Part shown: positions 36,518-44,171 of the stretch, piece by piece
Layout: every line of letters starts with the position of its first letter
How positions within the stretch are numbered: position 1 is the first letter of the stretch
Origin: Candidatus Eisenbacteria bacterium
GTDB lineage: Bacteria > Orphanbacterota > Orphanbacteria > Orphanbacterales > Orphanbacteraceae
Direction: 5' to 3'
Assembly (NCBI GenBank): GCA_016930695.1
Contig: JAFGGD010000030.1
Location: 1 to 56,320, forward strand
DNA length: 56,320 nucleotides
Notes under the pieces: model-generated
What the model saw: only the letters and a program-made list of their open reading frames with translations
What the model was told of the DNA's origin: nothing
Database searches by the model: none
Made by a program: the position numbers and the translations under genes

Positions 36518-37852
36518 ATGAAAGCGATCCGGCTGATCGGAGACACGGTGATCTCCCCGGGAGGGGAGACCCGCGTTTTTCGCCCCGGCGCGGTTCTCGC
36601 GGAAGGGGGGAGGATCGTCCGAGTCGGCCCGCCCGAGGATGTGCCGGAGAATGGCGCGGAGACGATCGACGCCTCCGGGTGCGCCGTCCTCCCCGGCCTC
36701 ACGATCGCCCACACTCATCTGTACAGCGTTCTCGCCCGCGGGATGCCGGCCGCCGGCGCGCCGCCCGACTCCTTCCGGAGGATCCTGGAGCGCGTCTGGT
36801 GGCGATGGGACAAGCTGCTCGACGCGCCTTCGATCGCCGCCTCCGCCCGGGCGGGGCTTCTGGAAGCGCTTCACCACGGCGTCACCTGCGTGGTGGACCA
36901 TCACGCCTCCCCTTCCGCCGTGGAAGGTTCGCTGGACGTCATCGCCGGCGCCGCCCTCGAGGTGGGCGCCCGTGTCGCCCTCGCCTATGAGGTTTCCGAC
37001 CGGGACGGAGAGGAAACGCGGGACACCGGCCTCCGCGAGAACCTCGCCTTCGCCTCGCGCGCCGGCCGGGAGCGTTCCCCCTTGCTCGCCGCGATGATCG
37101 GCGCCCACGCATCCTTCACACTCGGCGACCGCACCCTCGATCTTCTGCGGGACGCGACGGAGAGGAGCGGTCGCCCGATCCACATGCACCTGGACGAAGG
37201 CCCCGAAGACGGCGAGGCGGCGCGCGCCGCGGGGGACCGGAGCACCCTGGCGCGGCTCGATCGTTTCGGCCTCGTCCGTCCCGGCGCCCTCTTCGCCCAC
37301 GGCGTCCACCTGGACGGCGAGGACCGGGAGCTTCTGGCGCGCCGGAACGCCTTCCTGGTTCACAACCCGCTCTCCAACGGCGGAAACGCGGTGGGACGCG
37401 CCGACGTCCCCGCACTCCTCGCCGCCGGCGCGACGGTCTGCCTCGGCACGGACGGGATGAGCGGCGACCTCGCCGGAGAGGCGGCCGCCGCCGGCTCCGT
37501 TCATCGCATGACGACGGGGGACCGTTCGATCCCCTTCGACCTCGCCTACCGGCTCGCCTGGGAGGGAAACGTCCGCCTCGCCGCCTCCCTCTTCGACCCC
37601 GCGCCGGGGAGGCTCGAACCGGGCGCGGCGGCCGACATGGTCGTGATACGCTACGATCCGCCCACGCCGATCACCCCGGAGAACGCCGCGGCGCACTGGC
37701 TCCTCGGAATCTGCCACGCGCCGGTGGAGGCCGTCTTCGTCGCGGGGGAGAGGGTGATCGAAAAGGGCCGGGCGGTCCGCGTCGACGAGGCGGCGGTTCT
37801 CGCGGAGGCGCGCGACCACGCGCGAACGCTCTGGAAACGATTTACGGCTTAA
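36518..37852 (+). CDS. ssnA: SsnA-type aminohydrolase
   Basis: Second amidohydrolase of the cluster, 444 residues. The SsnA branch is marked by IAHTHLYSVLARGMP, FRRILERVWWRWDKLLD, GVTCVVDHHASPSAVEGSLDVIA and ALAYEVSDRDGEETRD. Metal residues continue in HMHLDEGPED, FAHGVHLD and LGTDGMSGD. In enterobacteria and gut anaerobes ssnA lies with ygeW, ygeX, ygeY, ygfK and hyuA in a locus tied to anaerobic purine/urate breakdown. Here it lies between an 8-oxoguanine deaminase-like gene and ygeW. The substrate is not biochemically settled. Confidence 0.88.
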   Translation: MKAIRLIGDTVISPGGETRVFRPGAVLAEGGRIVRVGPPEDVPENGAETIDASGCAVLPGLTIAHTHLYSVLARGMPAAGAPPDSFRRILERVWWRWDKLLDAPSIAASARAGLLEALHHGVTCVVDHHASPSAVEGSLDVIAGAALEVGARVALAYEVSDRDGEETRDTGLRENLAFASRAGRERSPLLAAMIGAHASFTLGDRTLDLLRDATERSGRPIHMHLDEGPEDGEAARAAGDRSTLARLDRFGLVRPGALFAHGVHLDGEDRELLARRNAFLVHNPLSNGGNAVGRADVPALLAAGATVCLGTDGMSGDLAGEAAAAGSVHRMTTGDRSIPFDLAYRLAWEGNVRLAASLFDPAPGRLEPGAAADMVVIRYDPPTPITPENAAAHWLLGICHAPVEAVFVAGERVIEKGRAVRVDEAAVLAEARDHARTLWKRFTA

Positions 37853-37914
37853 ACGACAAACCGGCCGCGGGTCTTGTCCCGCGTGATACACAAACGAGAG
37901 AAGGATCAAGGAAA

Positions 37915-38910
37915 ATGACGGAGCAGATCACGAAGGCCCTGAAGGGGCGCGACTACATCGAGACGAGCGATTGGTCGGTGAAGGAAATCGAAACCGCCCT
38001 CGACCTGTCGGCGGACCTGAAGAAGAAATTCCGCGGAGGCGTGCCCCATCGCCTTCTGCCGGACAAAACCATCTTCCTCTTCTTCTTCGACAAATCGACG
38101 CGCACGCGCAATTCCTTCGAGGCGGGGATCACCCAGCTGGGCGGCCACGGCCACTTCATCGACGCCGAGACGAGCCAGATCTCCCATGGCGAGAGCGCCA
38201 AGGACACGGGGATCATCCTCTCCCGCTACGGGCACGGCATCGCGATCCGCCACGATCTGGTGCCGGGGGAAGGGAACGCCTATATGCGGGAGGTGGCGAA
38301 GCACGCCGACCGTCCGGTGATCAACATGCAGTGCGACGTGGACCACCCCTGCCAGACGCTGGCGGACCTGATGACCATACGGGAACGCTTCGGAACGAAC
38401 CTGAAGGGGATGAAGATCGCCGTCTCCTGGGCCTACGCCCCCTCCTACGCCAAGCCGATGTCCGTTCCCCAGGGGCTGATCATGCTGATGACCCGCTTCG
38501 GCATGGACGTCACGCTCGCCCATCCGCCGGAGTTCACGCTCATGCCCCATACCGTGGAGCGGGCGCGCAAGAACGCCGCCGAATCGGGAGGCGCCTTCCG
38601 GATCGTCGACACCATGGACGAGGCGTTCGAGGGCGCCCACGTGGTCTACCCGAAGAGCTGGGGCTGCGCCTCCCTCTTCGGCGAGCCGAAGCGCTCCCTG
38701 GAGTTGGCGCGTAATTACACCGATTGGATCTGCGACGAACGCCGCATGGGGCTTGCGAAGAAAGACTCGATCTACATGCACTGTCTTCCCGCCGATCGGG
38801 GGCACGAGGTGACCGATCCGGTCATCGACGGACCTCACTCGGTGGTGTACGACGAGGCGGAGAACCGCCTTCACACCTGCAAGGCGCTGATGGCGCTCAC
38901 CATGGAGTAG
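37915..38910 (+). CDS. ygeW: YgeW-type knotted carbamoyltransferase
   Basis: Aspartate/ornithine carbamoyltransferase superfamily, YgeW branch. The carbamoyl-phosphate motif is FDKSTRTRNSFEAG. HPCQTLADLMTIRE and MHCLPADRGHEVTD complete the active site. The long match to YgeW is clear in GNAYMREV, WAYAPSYAKPMSVPQGLIMLMTRFGMDVTLAHP and VVYPKSWG. It lacks the ornithine signature loop and the aspartate-specific one; the accepted amine is unknown. Family members act in purine-ring catabolism, releasing carbamoyl phosphate from a ureido compound. 331 residues; next gene starts 7 bp after. Confidence 0.88.
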   Translation: MTEQITKALKGRDYIETSDWSVKEIETALDLSADLKKKFRGGVPHRLLPDKTIFLFFFDKSTRTRNSFEAGITQLGGHGHFIDAETSQISHGESAKDTGIILSRYGHGIAIRHDLVPGEGNAYMREVAKHADRPVINMQCDVDHPCQTLADLMTIRERFGTNLKGMKIAVSWAYAPSYAKPMSVPQGLIMLMTRFGMDVTLAHPPEFTLMPHTVERARKNAAESGGAFRIVDTMDEAFEGAHVVYPKSWGCASLFGEPKRSLELARNYTDWICDERRMGLAKKDSIYMHCLPADRGHEVTDPVIDGPHSVVYDEAENRLHTCKALMALTME

Positions 38911-38917
38911 AGAACCG

Positions 38918-40156
38918 ATGCCGGCGCCCCCCCCGAACGTCACCGGGTTCGCCTGCCTCGCCTGCGGGCGGGAAGAGCCTTCCGGCGCGGGCCGTTTCAC
39001 CTGTCCGTCCTGCGGGGGCAACCTGGACGCCCTTTATGATTACGTCGCCGCCTCCGCCGCCATGGACAGGGAAAGGATCGCCGCGTCGAGGGACCGCTCC
39101 TTCGCGCGGTGGGCGCCCCTTCTTCCCCTCGCGGAGGAGAGCCTTCCTCTGACGACGCCGGTGGGAGGGACGCCCCTCCTCCGCGCGGAACGTCTCGGCC
39201 GCTCCCTCGGGCTGGAGAATCTCTTCCTGAAAGACGACACCGCCGAGCCGACCGCCTCCTTCAAGGACAGGGCGAGCGTCGTGGCGCTTCTCCGCGCCCG
39301 CGAAACAGGAGCGGACACGGTGGCGGTCGCCTCCACGGGAAACGCCGCCTCCTCGACCGCGGGGATCGCCGCCGCCCTCGGCATGCGCGCCGTTCTCTTC
39401 GTCCCCGAGTCGGCGCCGGAGCCGAAGCTCGTCCAGATGCTCCTCTACGGCGCGCGCGTGGTCCGCGTGCGCGGGAGCTACGACGACGCCTTCGACCTGT
39501 GCGGCCGCGCCGCCGAGCGATTCGGCTGGGTCGACCGCTCCACCGGCGTGAATCCTTTCACCGCCGAGGGGAAGAAGACCGCCGCCTTCGAGATCGCCCT
39601 CGACGGGGGACGACGCGCGCCGGATTGGGTGCTCGTCCCCACGGGGGACGGCAACATCCTCGGCGCCACCGGGAAAGGCTTTCGGGAGATGCGCGCCCTC
39701 GATTGGATCGATCGCCTCCCCCGGATGGTGGCGGTGCAGGCGGAAGGGTCGTCCGCGATCGTCCGGGCCTTCCGAGAAGGGAAGAAGGAGGCGGAAGAGG
39801 GGCCGGCCGACACGATCGCCGATTCGATCCGGGTGGGCCGCCCCCGCGATTCGGTCCGCGCTCTCCACGCGCTCTACGACTCGGACGGCCTCGGTGTCTC
39901 CGTGACGGACGACAGGATTCTCGCGGCGGCTGCTCGTCTCGCCCGCGAGACCGGCGTCTTCGCGGAGCCCTCGGCGGCGGCGGGGCTCGCCGGACTGGAG
40001 AGGATGGTCGAGGAAAACCGTGTAAAGCCCCAAGATCACGTGGTTTTAGTGATCACCGGCCATGGACTGAAAGACCCGCGCACCCTTTCCTCGGGCATCG
40101 AAGTCCCCGCCGCGATCGATCCCACCCTCGAGGCGGTGGAGGAGGAGATCGGCTGA
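38918..40156 (+). CDS. Threonine synthase-like PLP enzyme
   Basis: Fold type II PLP enzyme, 412 residues. An N-terminal zinc-ribbon-like part has CLACGREEPSGAGRFTCPSCGGNLD. The PLP Lys is in TASFKDRAS, the substrate/phosphate loop in VASTGNAASSTAG, and PTGDGNILG binds the cofactor phosphate. By sequence it would be threonine synthase (thrC). By place, directly after ygeW, it occupies the slot held in other genomes by YgeX, a PLP diaminopropionate ammonia-lyase, so a lyase of the purine-derived amino acid is an alternative. It ends the four-gene run. Confidence 0.8.
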   Translation: MPAPPPNVTGFACLACGREEPSGAGRFTCPSCGGNLDALYDYVAASAAMDRERIAASRDRSFARWAPLLPLAEESLPLTTPVGGTPLLRAERLGRSLGLENLFLKDDTAEPTASFKDRASVVALLRARETGADTVAVASTGNAASSTAGIAAALGMRAVLFVPESAPEPKLVQMLLYGARVVRVRGSYDDAFDLCGRAAERFGWVDRSTGVNPFTAEGKKTAAFEIALDGGRRAPDWVLVPTGDGNILGATGKGFREMRALDWIDRLPRMVAVQAEGSSAIVRAFREGKKEAEEGPADTIADSIRVGRPRDSVRALHALYDSDGLGVSVTDDRILAAAARLARETGVFAEPSAAAGLAGLERMVEENRVKPQDHVVLVITGHGLKDPRTLSSGIEVPAAIDPTLEAVEEEIG

Positions 40157-40289
40157 GTCGTCCCTTTCGTTCCGGGGCGTCTCGTCGGTAGAACCGCTTG
40201 ACCGTGTAGAAGGAACATTAAAATTATTGCCGATGTCTTAACGGGAGGTTTTGATTCGCTTAAAGGAGCCATATCCTGCAATTTTTGCA

Positions 40290-40318
40290 TTGATATCGAC
40301 TTGCGTTTCTGTTACGAT
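40290..40318 (+). promoter_or_regulatory. Promoter for the first secreted paralogue
   Basis: TTGATA (40290-40295), exactly 17 bp, TACGAT (40313-40318), in locally AT-rich sequence. It gives a leader of nearly 200 nt. Confidence 0.65.
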
Positions 40319-40324
40319 ATTCCC

Positions 40325-40519
40325 GAGTTCTAGAAATCGGGCTCAGGGATGGTCGCGCACGGTCGTGGTATTTCGGCCGGGCGCTGAAGGATAACCCCAA
40401 GCGGTTCATCCATTTGCCGAAGGAGGAACACGCTGGAGGGCAGAGGGTTATTCGATTTTCCCGTAGTCGACGGACAGGAACACTGGGGTGATAGCCCCGC
40501 AACTCAGGGAGGTCATAGC
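40325..40519 (+). other. Long structured 5' leader of the secreted paralogue
   Basis: About 195 nt between predicted start site and ATG. A hairpin CCCGA/TCGGG (40322-40341) opens it. A GGGG-TGATAG-CCCC hairpin (40485-40498) stands just before the GGGAGG site (40507-40512). A 12-codon frame (ATG 40349 to TGA 40387) could be a leader peptide. It matches no riboswitch consensus I know. The rest of the gap 40157-40289 shows no gene. Confidence 0.4.
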
Positions 40520-41134
40520 ATGCGTTTGTTACTGATTGGTAGCCTCGTTCTGGCCCTGGCCGGTTTCGCTTGGGCCGGCACCAGCTGCTACGGCTGGGAA
40601 GACGGCACCGGCACCATCTTCGGGTTCTACGGCAACCTCTACAACCCGACCAACGTGAGCGATTTCGCCCACACCGGGAGCCACTCGCTCTACATGCAGG
40701 AGTCGCCTCTCGGCGGCACCCCGCAAGCCTACGTTGCTTGGATCAACGGCCTGACTGACGGCGACGTCGTCGACGTCAGCTTCTACGCGTACGACAACAC
40801 CGAGGGCGTGAGCCCGAGTGCGCGGATCTGGGCCCACTACACCAGCGATCCGATGGATCCGGATTCCTACGCCGGTAGCGCCTACGGTCTTTACGACTAC
40901 AGCGCCGGCCTCGGTTGGGATCTGCTCTCCTACAGCTGGACCTTCGACAGCGACGGCGGCTCCCGCGACGGTCTGATGATCGAGTTCCGTCTCTACAGCG
41001 TCGCCGAGTTCGACGAGTACTGGTGCGACGACATTTGCGTCACCGCGCCGGACGGCGCCATCATCAGCTTCCCGGGCGGAACGTCCGCTGTGGACAACAC
41101 CTCCTGGGGCAGCGTGAAGAGCCTCTTCCGGTAA
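40520..41134 (+). CDS. Secreted beta-rich protein, tandem paralogue 1
   Basis: A 204-residue exported protein: signal peptide ending GFAWAG, then a beta-sandwich-like domain with YGWEDG, FAHTGSHSLYMQESPLGGTPQAYVAWINGLTDGDVVDVSFYAYD cut into its parts, GWDLLSYSW, GLMIEFRLYS, and the ending SAVDNTSWGSVKSLFR. The GTPQAYVAWI strand and order recall carbohydrate-binding-type jelly rolls, but no family is recognised. It has its own promoter, long leader and strong terminator, which suggests high expression. It is homologous to the next gene along its full length. Confidence 0.82.
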   Translation: MRLLLIGSLVLALAGFAWAGTSCYGWEDGTGTIFGFYGNLYNPTNVSDFAHTGSHSLYMQESPLGGTPQAYVAWINGLTDGDVVDVSFYAYDNTEGVSPSARIWAHYTSDPMDPDSYAGSAYGLYDYSAGLGWDLLSYSWTFDSDGGSRDGLMIEFRLYSVAEFDEYWCDDICVTAPDGAIISFPGGTSAVDNTSWGSVKSLFR

Positions 41135-41157
41135 TTCCGGAAACACGAGGTTTCGAC

Positions 41158-41194
41158 GAGGCCCGGACCATCGCGGTCCGGGCCTCTTCTTTTT
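41158..41194 (+). terminator. Strong intrinsic terminator
   Basis: Perfect 12-bp stem (41158-41169 with 41175-41186), five-base loop, then TTCTTTTT. It ends the transcript of secreted paralogue 1. Confidence 0.92.
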
Positions 41195-41272
41195 CGTCGA
41201 TGACGCGCGCCCGATCGCTTTTCCTAAAAGGTCCTCAAGCAAGAATTCTCTCGCGGGGAAGAACCCGACCCC

Positions 41273-41301
41273 TGGACGGACATCCCGTTATCATTTATAT
41301 T
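41273..41301 (+). promoter_or_regulatory. Promoter for the second secreted paralogue
   Basis: TGGACG (41273-41278), 17-bp spacer, TATATT (41296-41301). It lies in an AT-rich patch after the first terminator; leader about 105 nt. Confidence 0.55.
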
Positions 41302-41411
41302 TGATATGTTTCCTCCCCATCCTCATCGAAGCCGCGCCTCTCGGCAGGGAGAAGGATCTATTGGGCGAAACCGCGTCGGGCCGACTCACCGGCGCCCGCA
41401 AGGAAGAGGAA

Positions 41412-42044
41412 ATGGAGATGCGGAAAAGAACGATGCTCCTCTGCGTCGCGGCGGCGTTCCTCGCCGCTCCTGCCGCGGGGGACACCTTCGGGTGGGAGGA
41501 CGGCGCGTCCACGATTCTGGGCTGTTCCGGCAACCTGATCGATGAACAGAACGTGGACGGACCCTTCGTCCACACCGGCGCGCGCTCCCTCCGCGTGACC
41601 GAGGCGCCCCACTCCGGAACGCCCCAGGCGTGGATCGCCTGGATCACGGGGATCCGCGACGACGACGTGGTGCGCGCGGGCTTCCGCGCATACGACGAGT
41701 GGGAGGATTATCCCTCGCTCCGGCTGCACGCCCACTACACGCCGGGAACCGATTTCACCATCTACATGGGGGACGCCTTCGGCCCGATGGAGTTCAGCGA
41801 TCCGGTCGGATGGGACCTTCTGGAAGGGAGCTGGAACATCGACACCTGGGAGGGCGAACGGGAAGGCCTGGTGATCGAAGCGCGCCTCTACAGCACGCCC
41901 ACGGAGTGCGATTCCTGCGCGACCGATTTCTGGATCGACGATCTCTACGTCGACGCCCCGGCGCACGCCACGGTCTACTTTCCACTCGGCCCGTCCGCGA
42001 CGGACAACACCTCCTGGGGAGGCGTGAAAAACCTCTTCCGGTAA
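41412..42044 (+). CDS. Secreted beta-rich protein, tandem paralogue 2
   Basis: A 210-residue exported protein from the ATG at 41412 (a second ATG at 41418 is possible). Signal peptide ends APAAGDTF. It matches paralogue 1 throughout: GWEDGASTILGCSGNL, HTGARSLRVTEAPHSGTPQAWIAWITGI, GWDLLEGSW, EGLVIEARLYS, WIDDLYVDAP, and the ending SATDNTSWGGVKNLFR. The conserved NTSWGxVKxLFR tail is unusual for a free secreted protein and may be a sorting or assembly tag. Two extra Cys (TECDSC) are absent from paralogue 1. Function unknown. Confidence 0.8.
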   Translation: MEMRKRTMLLCVAAAFLAAPAAGDTFGWEDGASTILGCSGNLIDEQNVDGPFVHTGARSLRVTEAPHSGTPQAWIAWITGIRDDDVVRAGFRAYDEWEDYPSLRLHAHYTPGTDFTIYMGDAFGPMEFSDPVGWDLLEGSWNIDTWEGEREGLVIEARLYSTPTECDSCATDFWIDDLYVDAPAHATVYFPLGPSATDNTSWGGVKNLFR

Positions 42045-42068
42045 TCCCGGATCACGAGATCTCTTCGA

Positions 42069-42100
42069 AGCCCGGTCCCGCGCGGGACCGGGCCTTTTTT
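42069..42100 (+). terminator. Strong intrinsic terminator
   Basis: Long G/C stem (GCCCGGTCCC with GGGACCGGGC) and a run of six or seven T (42094-42100). It ends paralogue 2, 16 bp before the stop of the convergent glycosyltransferase gene. Confidence 0.9.
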
Positions 42101-42115
42101 ATTCTTCCGGAAGAA

Positions 42116-44011
42116 TCAGCGTGGGGAGGGAGGCGCGGACGCTAAGATCTCCCGCATACGCGCCGTCGTTTCGTGATTCGGATCGGCCGCCTCGGCGAGC
42201 CGGAGATACCGCTCCGCCTCGTCCCTTCGCTCCATCGCGAGCGCGGCGGTGAAGCCCAAGTAGCATCCCCGCACATCGTCCGGACGGATCCGCAGGTAGC
42301 GATCGATTAGGTCCATCGCCTCCTCCCAGTTTCGTGCGTTCGTCTCGCCGACGGCGGCATACCAAAGAAGGTCCGGCGCGTCCGGATCGAGAAGGAGGCC
42401 CTCGCGGGCCGTTCGCAGGATCGCTTCGCGGTCTCCCGGTGCGCGTCGCCCCGCATAGGCTCGGGTCAACGCCCGGTACACCTCCGGCTGCCGCATCGAT
42501 CCCTCCGCGAGGATCCCCTCCAGGATCGGGACCGCGGCGGCCGGATCTCCGCTGTCGAGCAGATCCTGCGCCTCCGAGAGGGCGGCGAATCCGCGGGTCG
42601 ACTCGCGCACGCCGAGCGGATCCGCGTAGAGCGCCGCGGTGATCAACACGGCCGGAAGGAGAAGGCGGAGCGCGTCCGCCGGACGGGGCCCGCGTAATCG
42701 TTCCGCGATCCGGACCACGGTCCATGAAGCGCCCAGAGCGACGAAAGGAACGAGAGGAACCCGATAGCGTCCTGTGACGAAGAAGGCGACGATCGTCGCG
42801 GCGTAGATCGCCAGGAACCAGAGGATCAGTGTAAGAAACGCGCCGCGTTTCTTCTCTTCCGGACGGCGCCCCGAGCGCCGGCCCGCGGCGATCATCGCCG
42901 GGAGGGAGGCGAGGAAAAATCCGAGAAGAGGCGCGAAGCCGAGCGGCACGACGCGGAAGGCGAGGAAACGAGAGCGCCGCGCCTCATAGGGCTCGTTGTT
43001 GGGGAGTTCCGCGTTCCCGAGGAGCGCGATCGTTTTCCGCAGAGTGAGCCGCGCCCAACGTCCCGGATCGTTCCGAATGAAATCGAAGGCGCGGCCGAAC
43101 CAGTAGTCGGAAACCGCCGAGGGAAGTAAGGGCCGCCCCGCCGCTTCCTCGGCGATCCTTTTCGTGTCCTCGAAACCGCCCCACCAGGTCGCTCGCGTTC
43201 CAGGAACCACCGCTTCCATGCCGTTCGACTCCGGGTTGTTTCCGATATAAAAGTTCACGCCCCCCTGGGAGGCGATCCCCACCCAGTCGCCGCCCACGAC
43301 CCGGTTCCGGATCGTGACGCCTGCGGCCGGCAGGAGAGATCCGGCGGCGAAGAGGAGCAGAAAGAACCGCGCACGCCCGCGCGGGCCGTGGCGGAAAAGC
43401 CAGAAGAACGCGAAGGGGAAGAAGAGGAGGATGTTGGGCCGGGTGATCGCGTAGAGGCCGAAGGCGAGCCCGGACGCGCCCGAGAGGGGGACGCTCCCGC
43501 GCTCGATCGCCTCGTGGAGGAGAAGGAAGCCGAGCAGGACGAAAAAGACGAGGAGCACCGGCAGGAGAAGTTCCCCGTCGAAGTAGGCGAAGACCCAGTA
43601 GAAAGCGCAGATCGAACCCGCGAGAACGCCGGTTCTCCTGCCGAAAAACCGCGCCCCGAGCGCTCCCGCCATCGCCGACGAGAGAGAGCCGATCACCATC
43701 TGCGCGATCCGGAAGAGCACCGTCTGTTTTCCGAAGAGGAAAAAGAGTGCGGCTAGGAACCAGGGATAGAGGGGCGCCCGGAAGTAGGGGGCGTCCTTCA
43801 GCGCGTCGAAGGGGGGAGGCCAGCGACCCTCGGCGATCCCCTCCGCCCAACCCAGGTGATACTCCTGGTCCATCGTGAACAGGTGAAAATCGGGCCGGCT
43901 GCTCGCCTCCCACAGATACGCCCCCCGGTAGAGAAGGGCGGCGGCGATGATGATCCACCACCATATCCGTCCCAGGCGGAACTTACGGGATCTCGCGCTC
44001 CGCTTCGGCAA
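42116..44011 (-). CDS. Membrane glycosyltransferase (GT-C/ArnT-like) with TPR tail
   Basis: A 631-residue polytopic protein. The N-terminal 440 residues hold about ten membrane helices in GT-C style: the first loop carries FTMDQEYHLGWAEGI and APYFRAPLYPWFLA, the place of the catalytic Asp/Glu in dolichol- or undecaprenyl-sugar transferases. TGRYRVPLVPF is typical of the later helices. The last 150 residues are soluble and helical with TPR character (AALSEAQDLLDSGDPAAAVPILEGIL, WEEAMDLIDRYLRIRPDD). It probably moves a lipid-linked sugar to a protein or glycan on the outer face. Confidence 0.78.
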   Translation of the reverse strand: MPKRSARSRKFRLGRIWWWIIIAAALLYRGAYLWEASSRPDFHLFTMDQEYHLGWAEGIAEGRWPPPFDALKDAPYFRAPLYPWFLAALFFLFGKQTVLFRIAQMVIGSLSSAMAGALGARFFGRRTGVLAGSICAFYWVFAYFDGELLLPVLLVFFVLLGFLLLHEAIERGSVPLSGASGLAFGLYAITRPNILLFFPFAFFWLFRHGPRGRARFFLLLFAAGSLLPAAGVTIRNRVVGGDWVGIASQGGVNFYIGNNPESNGMEAVVPGTRATWWGGFEDTKRIAEEAAGRPLLPSAVSDYWFGRAFDFIRNDPGRWARLTLRKTIALLGNAELPNNEPYEARRSRFLAFRVVPLGFAPLLGFFLASLPAMIAAGRRSGRRPEEKKRGAFLTLILWFLAIYAATIVAFFVTGRYRVPLVPFVALGASWTVVRIAERLRGPRPADALRLLLPAVLITAALYADPLGVRESTRGFAALSEAQDLLDSGDPAAAVPILEGILAEGSMRQPEVYRALTRAYAGRRAPGDREAILRTAREGLLLDPDAPDLLWYAAVGETNARNWEEAMDLIDRYLRIRPDDVRGCYLGFTAALAMERRDEAERYLRLAEAADPNHETTARMREILASAPPSPR

Positions 44012-44053
44012 GAACCGAATCCTCCCATCGAATATTGCCGGACCGTTCCGTTG

Positions 44054-44082
44054 ATTGTAGCATCACGGGAGCCCCACTGAAA
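44054..44082 (-). promoter_or_regulatory. Probable promoter for the glycosyltransferase gene
   Basis: Minus strand TTTCAG (44077-44082, weak), 17-bp spacer, TACAAT (44054-44059, five of six). It is back to back with the nucleoside operon promoter. Confidence 0.45.
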
Positions 44083-44112
44083 CCGTCCACCCCGCTCCAA
44101 TCGGCATTTCCG

Positions 44113-44141
44113 TTGACCCGGCGCCTCGAATCGCCGATACT
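44113..44141 (+). promoter_or_regulatory. Promoter for the nucleoside catabolism operon
   Basis: TTGACC (44113-44118), 17-bp spacer, GATACT (44136-44141). It lies 30 bp before the phosphorylase ATG and is likely to drive the genes up to 49210. I see no clear operator. Confidence 0.65.
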
Positions 44142-44171
44142 GTTTGTTTCCTTTCCGATAGGAGAGCGGCG

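Noticed and set aside
40200-40230. A second promoter upstream of secreted paralogue 1 (TTGACC at 40198)
   Set aside because: No acceptable -10 box lies 16-18 bp downstream; the TTGATA-N17-TACGAT pair at 40290 is much better.
40319-40519. Known riboswitch (c-di-GMP, TPP, SAM, cobalamin, glycine) in the long leader
   Set aside because: None of the conserved core strings or junction patterns of these classes could be found.
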